Positions 1 to 11,322 of a stretch of 64,000 nucleotides of DNA are shown piece after piece. Under the pieces are notes generated by a model, which made no database searches, was not told where the DNA came from, and worked only from the letters and a program-made list of their open reading frames with translations. The DNA is taken from NCBI GenBank assembly GCA_026225945.1, contig JAMJFZ010004031.1, forward strand, positions 5,884,001-5,948,000, written 5' to 3'. Each line of letters opens with the position of its first letter. Positions within the stretch are counted from its first letter, which is position 1. This DNA is from Cricetomys ansorgei (Eukaryota; Chordata; Mammalia; Rodentia; Nesomyidae). The translations under genes were made by a program, and so were the position numbers.

Positions 1-610
1 AAAGTAACTCGGGGAGGAAATGGTTTATTTCCCTCACTGTTCCATGTAACAGTTCATCATCAAAAGCAGTGAGGGCAGGAACTCAAGCAGGCCAGGAACC
101 TGGAGGCAGGAGCTGATGCAGAGGCCATGGAGACGTGCTGCTTACTGGCTCGTTTCCCATGCCTTGCTCAGCCAGATTTTTTCTAGAATTCAGAACCACC
201 AGCCCAGGGATGGCACCACCCACAGTGGGCTGGGCCCTCCCCATCAGTCACTAATTAGGAAAATGCCCTACAGCCAGGTCTCATGTAGTCAGTTTTTCAA
301 CCGAGGTTCCCTCCTTTCAGATAACTCTAGCTTATGTCAAGTTAACATAAGACTAGCCAGTGCAACTGACCCCTTGTTAATCTGATACACGAACACAGCA
401 TTTCCTTTCTTGTTCATCCCCCAAATCACACATTAATAAAATCACAATATAAAATATTTTTAAAATGTAAAAATTCTGAGTCTTTACAAATACAAATACT
501 TTAAAATTCAATCTTTTTAAAAATTCAAAGTCTCTTTTATAACCTAGAATCTCTTTTAAGATTCGGACTCTCAACTGTGGGCGCCTGTAAAAATCACGAA
601 TAAATTAAAT
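1..610 (-). mobile_element. Rodent LTR-like medium-reiterated repeat (copy 1)
   Basis: Antisense copy of a common rodent repeat. Read on the minus strand it starts with a 'gtcaacttgac'-like segment (near 340-372), has a central 'ggcccagcccactg' block (near 215-240), and reaches an AATAAA signal (TTTATT at 24-29) followed by a GAGTTACTTT-like end. The last ~50 bases lie off the left edge. An A/T-rich tract with repeated 'aaagtctctttt'-like phrases (430-600) appears to belong to the same longer unit. The polyadenylation signal close to the 3' end suggests an LTR. The exact database family (RMER- or MaLR-type) is not resolved. Confidence 0.65.
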
Positions 611-639
611 GCTTCCTTACCGTATTTGTATATACTTCA

Positions 640-2287
640 GGAAGCTTTAACTGTGTTAGTTTCCCATACTACCACTCAAATGGCCCTTAATTTTAGCTGT
701 CTCTCCCCATATTCCTTCTCTCCCTCCTCTCGTCCTCCAACTCCCACTCGATTCTCCTGTTCCAGTCCCTGCCTCACCTCCACATCCATCCAAAATTAGT
801 GATTCTATTTCCCTCTCCTAGGGAGATCTATCTGTACACCCTCCTCCCTTACTCTATACCTAACCTCTGTGGTTCTACGCGAAATGTAGCTTGGTGAACC
901 GACTTACCAACTAATATCCACATGTAAGTGAATACATACCATATTGCCTTTCTGGGTCTGTGTTACCTCGCTCAGGATGATTTACCTAGTTCCATCCATT
1001 TACCTGTGAATTTCATGACTTCGATTTCTGAGTAAAACTGCACTGTGTAAATGTACCACATTTTCTTCATCAGTTCTTCTGCTGAGGAATATCTAGGCTC
1101 TTTCCAATTCCTGGCTCTCATGAATAGAGCAGCAATGAACATGATTGAGCAAGTGTCTCTGTGGTAGGATGATGTGTTCTTTGGGTATATATCCAAAAAT
1201 GGTATAGCTGGATCTTGAGATAGATGGATTCCCATTTTCCCAAGGAATGGCCACACCGATTCCCATAGTGGTTATCCAAGTTTATACTCCCTAGCGATAG
1301 ATGAGTATTCCCCTTTCCTCCACCTCTTCATCAACATGAGCTGTCAGTGGTTTTATGAATCTTAGCTATTTTGATCAATGTAAGGTGAAACCTCAAAGTA
1401 GTTTTGATTTGCATTTCCCTGATGGCTAAGGATGTTGAACATTTCTTTAAGTATTTCTCAGCCATTTGACTTCCTTTTGAGAATTCTCTGTTTAGATCTG
1501 TATTTTTAAGTGGTTTTTTTTTTTTATATCTAGTTTTTTTTTTTTTAGTTGTTTATATATTTTGGATTTTAGCCCTCTATCGGATATGGATTTGGTAAAA
1601 ATCTTTTCTAATTCTGAAGGCTGCCACTTTGTCCAAATGATGGTGTCCTTTGCTGTGCAGAAGATTTTCAGTTTCGTGAGGTCTCATTTATTAATTGTTG
1701 ATCTTTGTGCCTGTCCTGACAATGTTCTGTTCAGAAAGTCCTTTCCTGTGCCAGTGAGTTCAAGCTTATTACCAATCTTCTCTTTTAACAAATTCAGGGT
1801 ATCTGGGTTTCTGCTGAGGTCCCTGATTCACTTGGAGTTGTGTCTGTGCAGGGTGACAGTAAGTATGAATCTATTTGGATTCTACATGCAGCCATCCAGT
1901 GTGACCAGGACCACTTGATGAAACTCCTGTCTTTTTGTCCAGTGTGCATTTCTAGCTTCTTTATCAAAAATCAAGTGTCCATAATTGTGTGAATTGTTAT
2001 CTGGGTCTCCAATGTGATCAACTGATCGATGTGTCTGTTTTGTCTTATACCATGCTGTTTTTGCTCCTATAGCTCTGTAGAACAACTTGAAGTCTAGCAT
2101 GATTGGTATCCCTACAGCTCTTTTATTATTCAGGATCGTTTTATCTACCTTAAATTTTTTGTGTTTCCATATGAAGCTGAAAAGTGACCTTTTAAGATCT
2201 GTGAAGAAATGTGTTAAGATTTTTGCTGGGGTTTGCATTGAATCTGTAGATTGCTTTTGTAGGATGGTCATTTTTACTATTGTTTTG
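640..2287 (-). mobile_element. L1 LINE, 3' UTR and C-terminal ORF2 segment (Lx-like, defective)
   Basis: Reading minus, the translated segments match the C-terminal part of rodent L1 ORF2: 'IGDPDNNSHNYGHLIFD' near 1960-2010, then 'DPAIPFLDIYP', 'DTCSIMFIAALFMR' and 'KMWYIYTVQFYSE' (1020-1220). The 3' UTR lies at about 640-920. The frame is broken by stops and shifts and the sequence is well diverged, so this is an old, inactive copy. The polymerase core of ORF2 is absent: at about 2287 the sequence jumps directly into ORF1. Confidence 0.85.
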
Positions 2288-2455
2288 ATTACGATGTGCC
2301 AAGGGGAGTTTCTTTTCTGGCCCAGTCTATTTGGTGCTCTGTGTGCTTCTTGTGCCTTGACAGGCACCTCCTTTTTTTTAAGGTTAGGAAAATTTTCTTC
2401 TATCGTTTTGTTGAAAATATTTTCTTTGCCTTTGACTTGGGTTTCTTCTCTGCTG
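2288..2455 (-). mobile_element. L1 ORF1 middle segment fused to ORF2
   Basis: The minus strand encodes the ORF1 signature 'ENIFNKTIEENFPNL' followed by 'HRAPNRLGQKRNSPW', known from the middle of rodent L1 ORF1p just before its RNA-binding C-terminal part. It runs without a stop into the ORF2 fragment at about 2285, giving one 205-codon open frame (1882-2499) that is an ORF1/ORF2 chimera produced by an internal deletion. It is a relic, not a functional gene. Confidence 0.75.
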
Positions 2456-3525
2456 GGAGCCCCAATACCCTGGTAACATGGATGAAGTCTGCAAGACAAG
2501 GTTCCAGATTCCCTGGACGGGGAATTTCAGCTCACCAGCCATTTTGCCCCCTTCTCCCCTTTGCTGTAATGTCAACAAAAAGGCTTTCATCAATAATAGT
2601 AATGTCCGAAAGGCCTAGTAATACCTTAGCTGGCTGGTGTTAGCTGAGAAGGGAATGCACCCATTTTTACTCAAAAGTAATTGTCATTGTAAAATACCTT
2701 GCAGGTGTCTTAAGTCCTGGCATGTGTAGTGCTACCTATTCATACTGATAGTACATTGTAAAGGCTATTCCTGGGGTGGGTGATGGCCCTCCCAGGAAGA
2801 GACAAGCCTTTAACAGATAGAAGTAAAAAGAGCCTAGATAGAGAAAAAATAAATATGCACTAAAGAGCTAAAACCATATTTAAAAACCCTTCTTTGGTGC
2901 CTATATGGCACCCTCCTCTGCTCTGAGGCAGATGGAGGTATTATTCAGCCAACAGTAACATTCAACCAGTTATAGGTTATTGAGTCAAATGTTCTTTCAG
3001 AGTAAACAAGATAACCTTGAAGTTTGTAAGTGACAGGAGGAAGGACACTTCCAAGGCTCCTCCCTGGGCGTGATCCACTTCTACCAGCAACTACATCCGC
3101 ATATCAAACCAGTTCCTCTGGAGGCCTGAGCAACATCTGCATACCAAAAAACTGCATTTGGCTTTTTAAACTTCTTGCCTGAGCAGTTCTCTCTTTTTTC
3201 TGGCATGAGCCCCTTCCTTGGTAATGTACAATTGGCAGTCTCTTCCTCCTTCTCTTTTTGGTGTGGCTTTTCCACTGACGAGACATTGTCAATTTCTCTC
3301 TTGCCCCTCTCTTTGCTTAATATGTATACTGTTAATTCCCCTATTAAAAACGTTCCTGCGTTTTACTTCTAAAGTGTGTTCTATGTGTCATTTCAAAGTA
3401 TGATTGTGTGTGCCATTTCTTTGGGTCCCATAAAAGAATGAACTGCTCTGTTCGTTTGCCATTCCTCATTCTTCCTGCACTTGTATTCCCTCCTGAGTAG
3501 AGTTTTCGTGAACCCATTTGTGGAA
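2456..3525. mobile_element. Insertion interrupting the L1 ORF1 region, possibly an LTR
   Basis: About 1.07 kb of non-L1 sequence separates two adjacent parts of L1 ORF1. Sequence similar to the same ORF1 spot (the 'KGPANIF' region) is seen on both sides. The insert is pyrimidine-rich toward its right end and has an ATTAAA-type signal at 3343-3348, which would suit a solo LTR in plus orientation. I cannot define clean TG...CA ends or a target-site duplication, so its class is an inference. Confidence 0.35.
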
Positions 3526-4200
3526 AAGGCTGGTTCTCTCTGCACTTCTCCTTCCTCTATTCCTATTATTCTTAGACTTGGTCTTTTCATACTGTCCCAG
3601 ATTTCCTGGATGCTTTATGGCAGGATTTTTTTTTTTTTTTGATTTAACACTTTCTTTGACTGAAGTGTCCATTTCTTCTATTGTGTCTTCAATGCCTAAG
3701 GTTCTTTCTTCCACCTCTTGTATTCTTTTGGTGAGGCTTGCCTCAGAGGTTCCTGTTCAAGTTCTTAATTTTCATTTCCAGAGTCCCCTCAGTTTTTGCT
3801 TTCTTTATTGATTCGATTCACACTTTCAGGTCTTGAACTACTTTATTAGTTTCCTTCCATTGTTTGTGTTTTCATAAATTTCTTTAAGGAACTTACTCAT
3901 TTCCTCTTAAGGACCTCTATCATATTCATAAAGGCGATTTTAAGGTCTTGTGCTTCAACTATGTTAAAATATTCAGAGCCTGGAGTGGTAGGGTTGTTGG
4001 GCTCTAGTGAAGACATAATGTCTTGGCAGTTTTGATCACGTTTTTATGATGGCATCTAAGCATCTGTTTGGGAAGACTGTACTTCTAGGTGGTGATATTT
4101 GGTCTTGTCTTTGTTGGATGAGCAGTTTTTTTTTTTTTTTCTTGTTGTTGTTCCTTGGTTCTGTTGCCCTTTCTGGTTCTTATGAGTATGATGGCTGTGT
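3526..4200 (-). mobile_element. L1 ORF1 5' part (coiled-coil region)
   Basis: The minus-strand translation shows 'MEERTLGIEDTIEEMD' and 'RRPSLRIIGIEEGE'-like phrases in alternating frames, which correspond to the coiled-coil region and start of the RRM domain of rodent L1 ORF1p. The region continues to about 4200, where the ORF1 start would lie. Homopolymer T runs at 3627-3641 and 4126-4140 break the frame. Confidence 0.75.
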
Positions 4201-4795
4201 GTCACAAGGTAAGAATTTCTTCTGAAATCCTGATAGGTGTGGCCACTGAGGTTTCTAGATAAAATGAGTTTCTAGGTATTGGGAGCTGACACTTAGCAAT
4301 GGGGATGGGCTAGGAGGGGTGTCTGAGGGGGGTTCCGCAGAAGGAAGGAATCCAGAGTGTTCTACCAGCATCTGCTTAGCCATCTGGGAATAGGGGCAGA
4401 GAGTGTGGACAGGCTACTGCAGGTAGTCTGCTACAGAGCTAGGGAAGAGACTAGGGGAATGGACTTGGAGGAACTTTACAGCTGGCCTACTTGCTTTCCT
4501 GGCCAGAGTGGCCTGCAGATTCCCAGGGAGCCCTGCTGGAGGGGGTGGGGGTGGGGGGAGAGGGGCTGGGATAAAGCAATGAGGGGAGGGAAGCAAGTTT
4601 GGAGGGGAAGATCTTTGTGGTCCACTGTAGAAGTGGGAGGCAGAGGGAGGTTTCAGCAAGTGGTCTGCTACAGAGCTGAGGATAAGACTGGGAACTGGAT
4701 TTGGAGGACCTGAGGGGGAGGTGAAGATCTGCAGTTAGCATACCTGCTTCCCCTGCTAGAGGGGCACTGCGGGTTCCCAGGGAATGCCTAACTTA
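4200..4795 (-). mobile_element. L1 5' UTR with two monomer-like repeats
   Basis: G-rich sequence upstream (minus sense) of ORF1. Two imperfect copies of a block starting 'gtctgctacagagct' lie at 4426 and 4663, each followed by 'ttcccaggga' (4520 and 4774), so the period is about 237-254 bp. Rodent L1 promoters are built from tandem monomers, so this is probably the original 5' end of the element and the right boundary of the L1 at about 4795. Confidence 0.6.
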
Positions 4796-5280
4796 CACTT
4801 TTAAATTAATCTCAGAGTCACTTTGACCAAGGCAACCACTTGAATACAGCTTCAAACATTTGTTAACACACAAAGTACAATGTTTTAAATAACCAGTACA
4901 TGGTTACATGATGTCTACAGTAAGTAGCTATCCGTGATCCATGTGTTTCTCATGCCTATACATTTTACCATGAATATGAATATGTGAGGCTATCAATGGA
5001 AGTGGAAATATTTAATCGTAAATCATGCATATTTTCACATAACTAAATCCCCGATTTTTTTTTTTTAAGGTTCAAAGTCCACTGTCAGTCAGTAGAGCAT
5101 CCATTTAGATAATCTTCTGATCACCTACTGTGCATAAGAAAACACATAGTACACAGTGAGTAATTCCTGACCCAAATTAGGATATCTGTGAAGATAAAGA
5201 GGCCCATGGAGACAACGAATAATAATAGCATGTTTGCTAATTTTTAGTGAGTGATTATTATGTTGGTGTGGTGTGGATGG
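4796..5280. other. Unassigned AT-rich sequence
   Basis: Non-coding, AT-rich DNA between the L1 and a B1. I see no exon, repeat family or structure I can support. Confidence 0.4.
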
Positions 5281-5443
5281 CCTTTTTTTTTTTTTTTTTT
5301 TTTTTCTGAGACAGAGTTTCTCTGTGTAGCTCTGGCTGTCCAGGAACTCACTTTTAGATCAGGCTGGCCTCAAACTCAGAGATCTGCCTGCCCCAGCCTC
5401 TGGAGTGCTGGGCTTGAAGGCATGTGTCACTATGCCCAGCAGG
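5281..5443 (-). mobile_element. B1 SINE
   Basis: Starts with a long T run (the antisense poly-A tail, 5282-5305) followed by 'gagacagagtttctctgtgtagc', 'ccaggaactcac' and 'aggctggcctcaaactc', the antisense B1 (7SL-derived) consensus. Reasonably well preserved. Confidence 0.9.
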
Positions 5444-6560
5444 TGGGTGGTTCTTGATAGAATGTTTCTACTTGATATTCTTTAATCGTAATGAATTATA
5501 TTCTCAACAGCAGCAGAATACACAAAGCTTCCTATCATGTGGTTGTAAGTGTGTAAATCAGGGTATTAACGAGCACACTTTCTTCTATAACCATCACTAT
5601 GGTCAGGCATCTGTGCAAACCACACGGCCCATAGTGACAACCGATTCTCTCAGCGCCCCAGCAGATGATCGTGTCACTGGTGTATGCTGCGAGTATACAC
5701 CGGGACCCGGGCTCAGCGTGACTGGCTTCCCTAAACAGAGACCTGGTAAACAGGCAGCCTCCCAAGACTGATATTGGTACGGAAGTATTCAGTCTGGTGC
5801 TGTCCAGGATGGCGGAGCACTCCCTGTAAAATGTGTCTACAGCCAACTAGAGGCTTGACTTTGCCTTCAATGATGATTTGAAATAATTTATTATTTAAGA
5901 TTAGACACCCAAGAATGACTTATGACACTTATGACACTTATGACAGCTTTCCAGCCCTGTGTCCTTTTCATTTTCCTTTTGCCCAGTCTGACACTGCCCT
6001 GACTGTGTCCTTTGCCTCTTTCCTTCTAGTCTGGCTCTCACGGCCTACCTTGGACTTTAAGTTAACTAATTCAGTGGAAGTATTTGGTTCGTCATCTCTC
6101 GTTCTTCGCTGAGTCCGTACCCACGTAACCATTCTCTCTGTCACCGGGGCCAGCATCCACACAGAGGACAGAAACTACCCCCACACCCCTAAAGAGCTAC
6201 AAGTGCAAAACAGTATCACAGTAGAAAGGTGCCTAACATCCACACCCGCAAGACAGACTTCCCGCCTACAGCCACTGTTCTCTGACTCAGCTTCCCTGAC
6301 TTGCCATCTCAACCCTACTGACTAAACAGTCTACACACAAGCGCCATTAAATGATATTCACTCTTTATAATTTTTTCAAGATCCACATAAGAAAACCGTA
6401 TGTCCCCCCCATCCTCTTTTTAGCGGCCAGCTCTTAGCACAAGGCCTGAGGCGGCATGCTCTGTCACTGGAAAGAAATTCTATCAAGGACTGCAGCAATT
6501 ACAAACATGGATGGAATGGGACCAATTATTCAGAACACAGAAGATGAAAACCAAACCTGA
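5444..6560. other. Unique sequence, no supported gene
   Basis: Holds a 103-codon minus-strand open frame (5535-5846) and a short direct triplication of 'gacacttat' near 5926-5945. No splice signals, conserved protein motif or repeat family could be assigned. The open frame is within chance expectation for 64 kb. Confidence 0.35.
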
Positions 6561-6562
6561 CA

Positions 6563-6905
6563 AAAATTGGGGAGAGGGCTCAGCTGGTGATCTGCTCTGA
6601 GGACAAGAGTGAGGACAAGAGTTTGACCCCCAGCACACATACTGAAAGTCGGGTGCAGCATGCACTTGTAATCCCAGAACGGGGGAGGTGGAAAGAGGTG
6701 GGTCCCTGGGTCCGGTGGCCAGCCTAACCTAACCTAACTGGCAAGCCCCAGTCTCAGTGAGAACCTGTCACAGAGTCAAGATAGATGCTTCCCAAGAGAT
6801 GACATCTAAGGTTGACCCCTGGCCTCAGCAGGCACGCGCACACGCACGCGTGTGTGCGTGCACACACAAATAATAATAGTAATAATAGTAAATAACAAAA
6901 AAAAA
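6563..6905 (+). mobile_element. B4 SINE with CA/CG-rich tail
   Basis: A tRNA-like head ('ggctcagctggtgatctgctc', 'gacccccagcac') is followed by a B1-like body ('cttgtaatcccag', 'gtccctgggtc', 'ggccagcctaacc') and by 'gttgacccctggcctcagcaggcacgcg', the B4 arrangement. The tail is an alternating purine-pyrimidine tract (6832-6868) with a near-palindrome around 'cgcacgcgtgtgtgcgtg'. Confidence 0.8.
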
Positions 6906-8660
6906 CAGATGGGGAAAAAACGAAGGTCTCTTGAAGAGAATAAAAGTGACTTATTGACCGGAAGGAACATTTTCATATATGAACAGTTCTGCAGATAATT
7001 CCAGTATCAGTTTCCTGATTCTTATTTTAGTTACGACATGTGTTAGTGCTATGATATTATCTCTGAAGGAATGTGAGTGAAGGGTATGCAGGGCCCTTGG
7101 TGCACTTTTGGGTTAACGTCTTACAAGTCTGCAATTCCTTCCATCTAAAATGCTTTGAAGCGTACACGCTGGGAACACAGCGGCAGACGACGCCAGTCTG
7201 AATTAGACCGTGGCTGGCAATTCACAATTGTGAAACCCTTAGGAATTCTAACCTGAATTGGAATCCTCTCCAGCTCCCTCTTAAGGCGCAAGAGCAAACG
7301 CTGTCATCATCCTCGCACGCACGAGAGTGTATTATGACAAATACAATAGAGCACTCAAATAAATGACGTGACTCTAGGCAGATACAATAACGAGGTTCAA
7401 GGAACATTATGAAAATACTCTGTTTTCCTACTAATATCCTGAGCAAACATTCAGTCTTTAAGGATGTATTGTACGACCCGTATTCTTCAAAAGCTGAACA
7501 AAGTAAATTGCCCTGCTGTCTTAAGAACAGGAGAAAAGCCATCACGCGAGAACTATGGCTATGTTGGTACATGAAATGCGCCCGCAAGAGTATTTTCAGT
7601 CTCTAGAACTGTGCCTCCTGTGAATACCGAGACTAACCACCATTGTCAGCACGTTAATTGTAAAAAGAAAGACCCTCCATCTTCCGGATAGCATGCTAAG
7701 TTCACCGCCTAAGCAAATGCAGAGGAAGCAGTTCTGATGAAAGAAGGTCCAGGGGTCCCCATGATCACCATGGCAAGATTCAGGAGAGCCAGGCCATCCC
7801 ACACAAACTGGAAATCCGTCAAGGGAAGTTGGAAGTCAGCTCACTTTTGTTGTGCAAGTTTACTTCTAGTAATATATAAAATAATTGTTTTGTGCACTGT
7901 TGGGAAAAGAGCTGCCTAGGCCTTGGCATTTTGCATTGTCTGCAGGTGCTGGATTTATGTGTGGGGATGTTTGCTCATGATCTGCACGTGCTCTCAGTAG
8001 AACACCTGAGGAGTTCTGTATCAATAAAAACACCTGCGCTGGGATGCTCAGGTTTCCACTGCCCAGTACGGCGCTCGCCATGACAGTGGTTTTCTCTGCT
8101 GAAGTCTGGCAGGGTTTGCACCTATGAGAATGTCTCCTTGCCTTTCTTGTGAACCTACACAGCAGGGTACCACTACACACTTTTACTGCGAGTTTCATTC
8201 TGAAGCCAATTCGAGGATTTTGTTCTTGTTTTTCCTTTTCATTTCTTCCCATTTCTACATTCGGAATATCAAACATGTTTCTGGAATCAGCTGTTTTGCA
8301 AATACAATTGCATAACAGGGAGAATAATACTTTATACTTTTCAGTTCTGTGAAAGTAAATACATTCCAGGTGGTGCATGATAGATTGTGCATCTAGTCCA
8401 CAAGTAAAACCCTTGCTTGAAACTAACTAATAACAGTGCTGTCTGCATTTATGGGTTATCTGATGGTTAAGGTGTCTTGAGTCCTTCTGGAGAAGGTTAT
8501 GAGAACTTGACAAGATCCCCTGAGTCAAGGAGCAGCTCTGTCCTCTAAGCCTACAAAGCAGAACGGAAAGGGGTACCACTGAGCATTGTGCCTCAGAGCT
8601 GTTAATTCAGAATTCAGTTCTGGGCTGAGACGCAACCTTGATGTTATGGTAACAAAAACA
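6906..8660. other. Unique sequence, no supported gene
   Basis: Mostly single-copy-looking DNA. The minus strand has a 170-codon open frame (7866-8378) with no recognisable domain, no usable splice sites and ordinary composition; about one ORF of this size is expected by chance in this window. A plausible acceptor at 7808-7809 (minus) has no matching donor. No RNA gene or regulatory site is seen. Confidence 0.35.
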
Positions 8661-8663
8661 GTA

Positions 8664-8755
8664 TACAGACTAGGGAGACGGCTCGGTTGATAAAGTGCAT
8701 GCCAGTCAAGCATTGGGACCTAAGTTTGATTCCCAGCACTGTAGTGGAACACTTG
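8664..8755 (+). mobile_element. tRNA-derived SINE head (B4/RSINE1-type), truncated
   Basis: 'agggagacggctcggttgataaagtgc' followed by 'ttgattcccagcact' carries A- and B-box-like segments of a rodent tRNA-derived SINE. Only the head is present. The following 8756-9100 block is unassigned. Confidence 0.6.
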
Positions 8756-9304
8756 AAGACATTTTTGTTTTGGTTTCTTTAAAAACTCAAAATGGCGTTT
8801 GGATTAGGTTTGTGTTCCCAGCCCAGGTGTGGTAGTTGTTTATGAGTTGGATTTGGAATGCTTGATGCAGGTGGCTATAAATTGGTCATAAACTGCAGTC
8901 CTTCTGGCATCTGTAGCTTATTTTTGGGATCGTGTGCCACATGGGTTTATGGGAACTTCTGGCTTGGGGTTTAAATGGTCTGAAGCCACAAGAGTCGGGG
9001 TAGGTGTTGGCTGGTGGTTTGTTGGTGGGGTTTTTATAGTTAGTGTGATAATTCCTAAAAGAACAAAGGTTGGAGAGATTGAGTTTACAGACCATCAGCT
9101 GAGATGCTAGTCTGACTTCACTGTCAGCTAGTCCTCTTCAAGCTTAGGACAGCCTAAAAGAGGCTGTGGAGATTTCTAACTTTCTCTTATTCTATATCAA
9201 GGCCTCTTGCAAAAGCAGTGAAATTTTCTTTCTACCCTTCCTTTCTACTTTCCTGATTGAGGGTAAAAGATTGTAGCGTACTGCTACACAGCACCAACAC
9301 AAAA

Positions 9305-9530
9305 AGCTGACTACAGCAGTGCCTGTCTATAATCCCAGCACTGGGGTTGGCTTGGTAGACAAAGGAGGATCCTGGGGCCTTACTGGCCAGTGAGTCTGGG
9401 TAAATCTTGACCTCCTTGTCTCAAAATATATGACAGAGAACAACTGAGGAAGGCCTCTGTGTTCATGAGCACACACATGTATGCGCACAGGAATGTGAAC
9501 ATCAACATATAGCACGCAAATGCACATGAA
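9305..9530 (+). mobile_element. B4-like SINE, degenerate
   Basis: 'gcctgtctataatcccagcactggggt' plus 'ggcctctgtgttcatgagcacacac' recall the B1-like body and 3' part of B4. Diverged and partial. Confidence 0.6.
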
Positions 9531-9629
9531 GGACAGCATGCAGTGTGATCTGAAGGGCATGGAGAAAAGGCTACATGTGATGTTGAAACCCTAACAGTAA
9601 GGAGCTAGGTAACTCCACTTCCTCCTCCG

Positions 9630-9850
9630 AAAATAGTAATATAGCTAATGATTATTTGTTACCTAAAACAAAAGTGCTACTGATTTAGCCATAACAAACA
9701 CTTTACAATATAAGTACTGTTATTCAGCTTTATAGATGAGAAACTGAGGCTCAAAAGGTTCTGTAACTTGTCTGGTATCACAGAGCTAGTAAAAGCAATG
9801 CTAAAACCTAAATCTAAGCACTTAGAATCAAAATCTTTCTCCTCTCCTTA
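9630..9850 (+). mobile_element. MIR
   Basis: The core 'gatgagaaactgaggctcaaaagg' followed by 'taacttg', 'cacagagctag' and 'taaaacc' is the conserved MIR core in plus orientation. An old pan-mammalian SINE. Confidence 0.8.
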
Positions 9851-10354
9851 GCCAATGGTGTTATATGCTCTTGCATAAGTTACTTCCCCACTATTTCTCT
9901 GAAGTGAAAATATTCACGTGGAAGCATGATAAATTATTGATGTATTCATTTTAAAGTTATATATCTATATAACATTAGGATATCTTAGACTAGATTCCAG
10001 AATAAGCCAACAGTAAAGTATGTTCACTGTGTAAGAAAGTGAGTGGGAACTCTTCAGATAGAAGACGGCTGTACTATTACTTTGCGCCATGAAAAAGAGA
10101 TACTGCTTTACCTTGTTTAATTTTTTAATAAAAATAAACAAACATAGGAGTGGATTAAGAATACCAAGAGCTAAGATGGAGGTCAATGACATGGGGATTT
10201 CAGTAACTCAACGAGGCAGCCCTGAGTATAAAGCCAGCCCAGTTCCCGTGTGACAGATGAAACTGCTTGTCAGATTTGGAGAGATTAAGAAAAGATTCTT
10301 AATCCTTTAGGATTAATTTAGGATTAATTAATTAAGGATTCTTAATCTTTAATT

Positions 10355-10562
10355 CAGGAGAGATGGATCAGCAGTTTATAGCACTGGCTGCTATTAAAAG
10401 TACCTGGGTTCATTTCCCAGCACCCACATGGCAGCTTACAACTGTCTGTAACACCAGTTTTAGGGGAGCCAATACCCTCACACAGACATACCTGCACACA
10501 AAACACCAATGCACATAAAATAAATAAATAATAATAATAAATCTAATTTAAAAAAAAAAAAG
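10355..10562 (+). mobile_element. B2/B3 SINE
   Basis: 'ggagagatggatcagcagtttatagcactggctgct', 'ggttcatttcccagcacccacatgg' and a tail of TAAATAA and poly-A (10515-10561) identify a B2/B3-family SINE. The preceding 10279-10345 holds short direct and inverted 'gattaat'/'attaatc' motifs. Confidence 0.85.
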
Positions 10563-10708
10563 GATGCTGGACGCATTGAAATGTTGAAAAAGAATTCTTT
10601 GTGTACTATTGTATGCACAAAAACTCACTAAGGCTCTAACTACAAAACAGATTGAAATGCTCCTTGGCAGGCACTTGACAATTACGGTAGTCTGCTAAAT
10701 GCTGATCC

Positions 10709-10876
10709 AGAGGCTGGGGAGAACCTTCAGCCAGTAAAGGACTTGCCACTCAAGCACGAGTTAAAGAGCTAGGTTGGTAGCCTAGGCTTGTGATCCCCAG
10801 CACTGGGGAGGCAGAGATTAGTATCTAAGGAACGAAACCCAAAGTGAACCTCTGGTCTGCACACATGTGCCTAGTG
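10709..10876 (+). mobile_element. B4-like SINE, partial
   Basis: 'ctggggagaaccttcagccagtaaagg' then 'cttgtgatccccagcactggggaggc' and 'cctctggtctgcacacatgtg' give the B4 order, with its central part shortened. The CA tail expanded into the adjacent microsatellite. Confidence 0.65.
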
Positions 10877-10895
10877 CGCGCGCGCACACACGCGC

Positions 10896-10942
<47 letters not shown>
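10877..10942. repeat. (CA)n microsatellite with CG/CA head
   Basis: Starts with alternating CG/CA and becomes a pure CA run ending at 10941. It lies at the 3' end of a B4-like SINE, the usual origin of such tracts in rodents. Potential Z-DNA former. Confidence 0.95.
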
Positions 10943-11109
10943 GGGTGGGGGTGGGGAATCTATATTCATACATAAAGTATTTGCTGTAAGTTTCTGAGAA
11001 AGAGCAAACGATAAAATCGTACAAAAGGGTAACACCAACTTCTTAGTAGTTATACTAAAACATTAATTGTTATTATCTCTGCAGAGTATGTCTGGGACAG
11101 TTATATTTG

Positions 11110-11322
11110 TCTCTTCAAGGATATTTCTTTTTCTTTATTATCTTATATGTATGACTGTGTATCTGCGTGTAATTATATGCACCACATGAGAGGCCAGGAA
11201 GGGGTTTCACACCCTAATCTGGAGTTATAGATGATTGTAAATTACCATGGGTGCTGGGAACCACACTAGGACCTCTGCAACGGCACCCAGTGCTCTTCAC
11301 AGCTGACTCATCTCTCCAGCCC
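11110..11322 (-). mobile_element. B2/B3 SINE
   Basis: Antisense copy: 'gtgctgggaaccacac', 'caacggcacccagtgctct' and 'gctgactcatctctccagcccc' are the reverse of the B2 tRNA-like head, with a T-rich left end. Confidence 0.85.

Noticed and set aside
5535..5846. 103-codon minus ORF
   Set aside because: No splice signals, motif or known family. Within chance expectation.
7596..7807. Exon-like block after a fair minus acceptor at 7808
   Set aside because: No credible donor follows and the frame ends quickly.
7866..8378. 170-codon minus-strand ORF
   Set aside because: About one such ORF is expected by chance in 64 kb at this composition. No domain, splice sites or recognised homologue.
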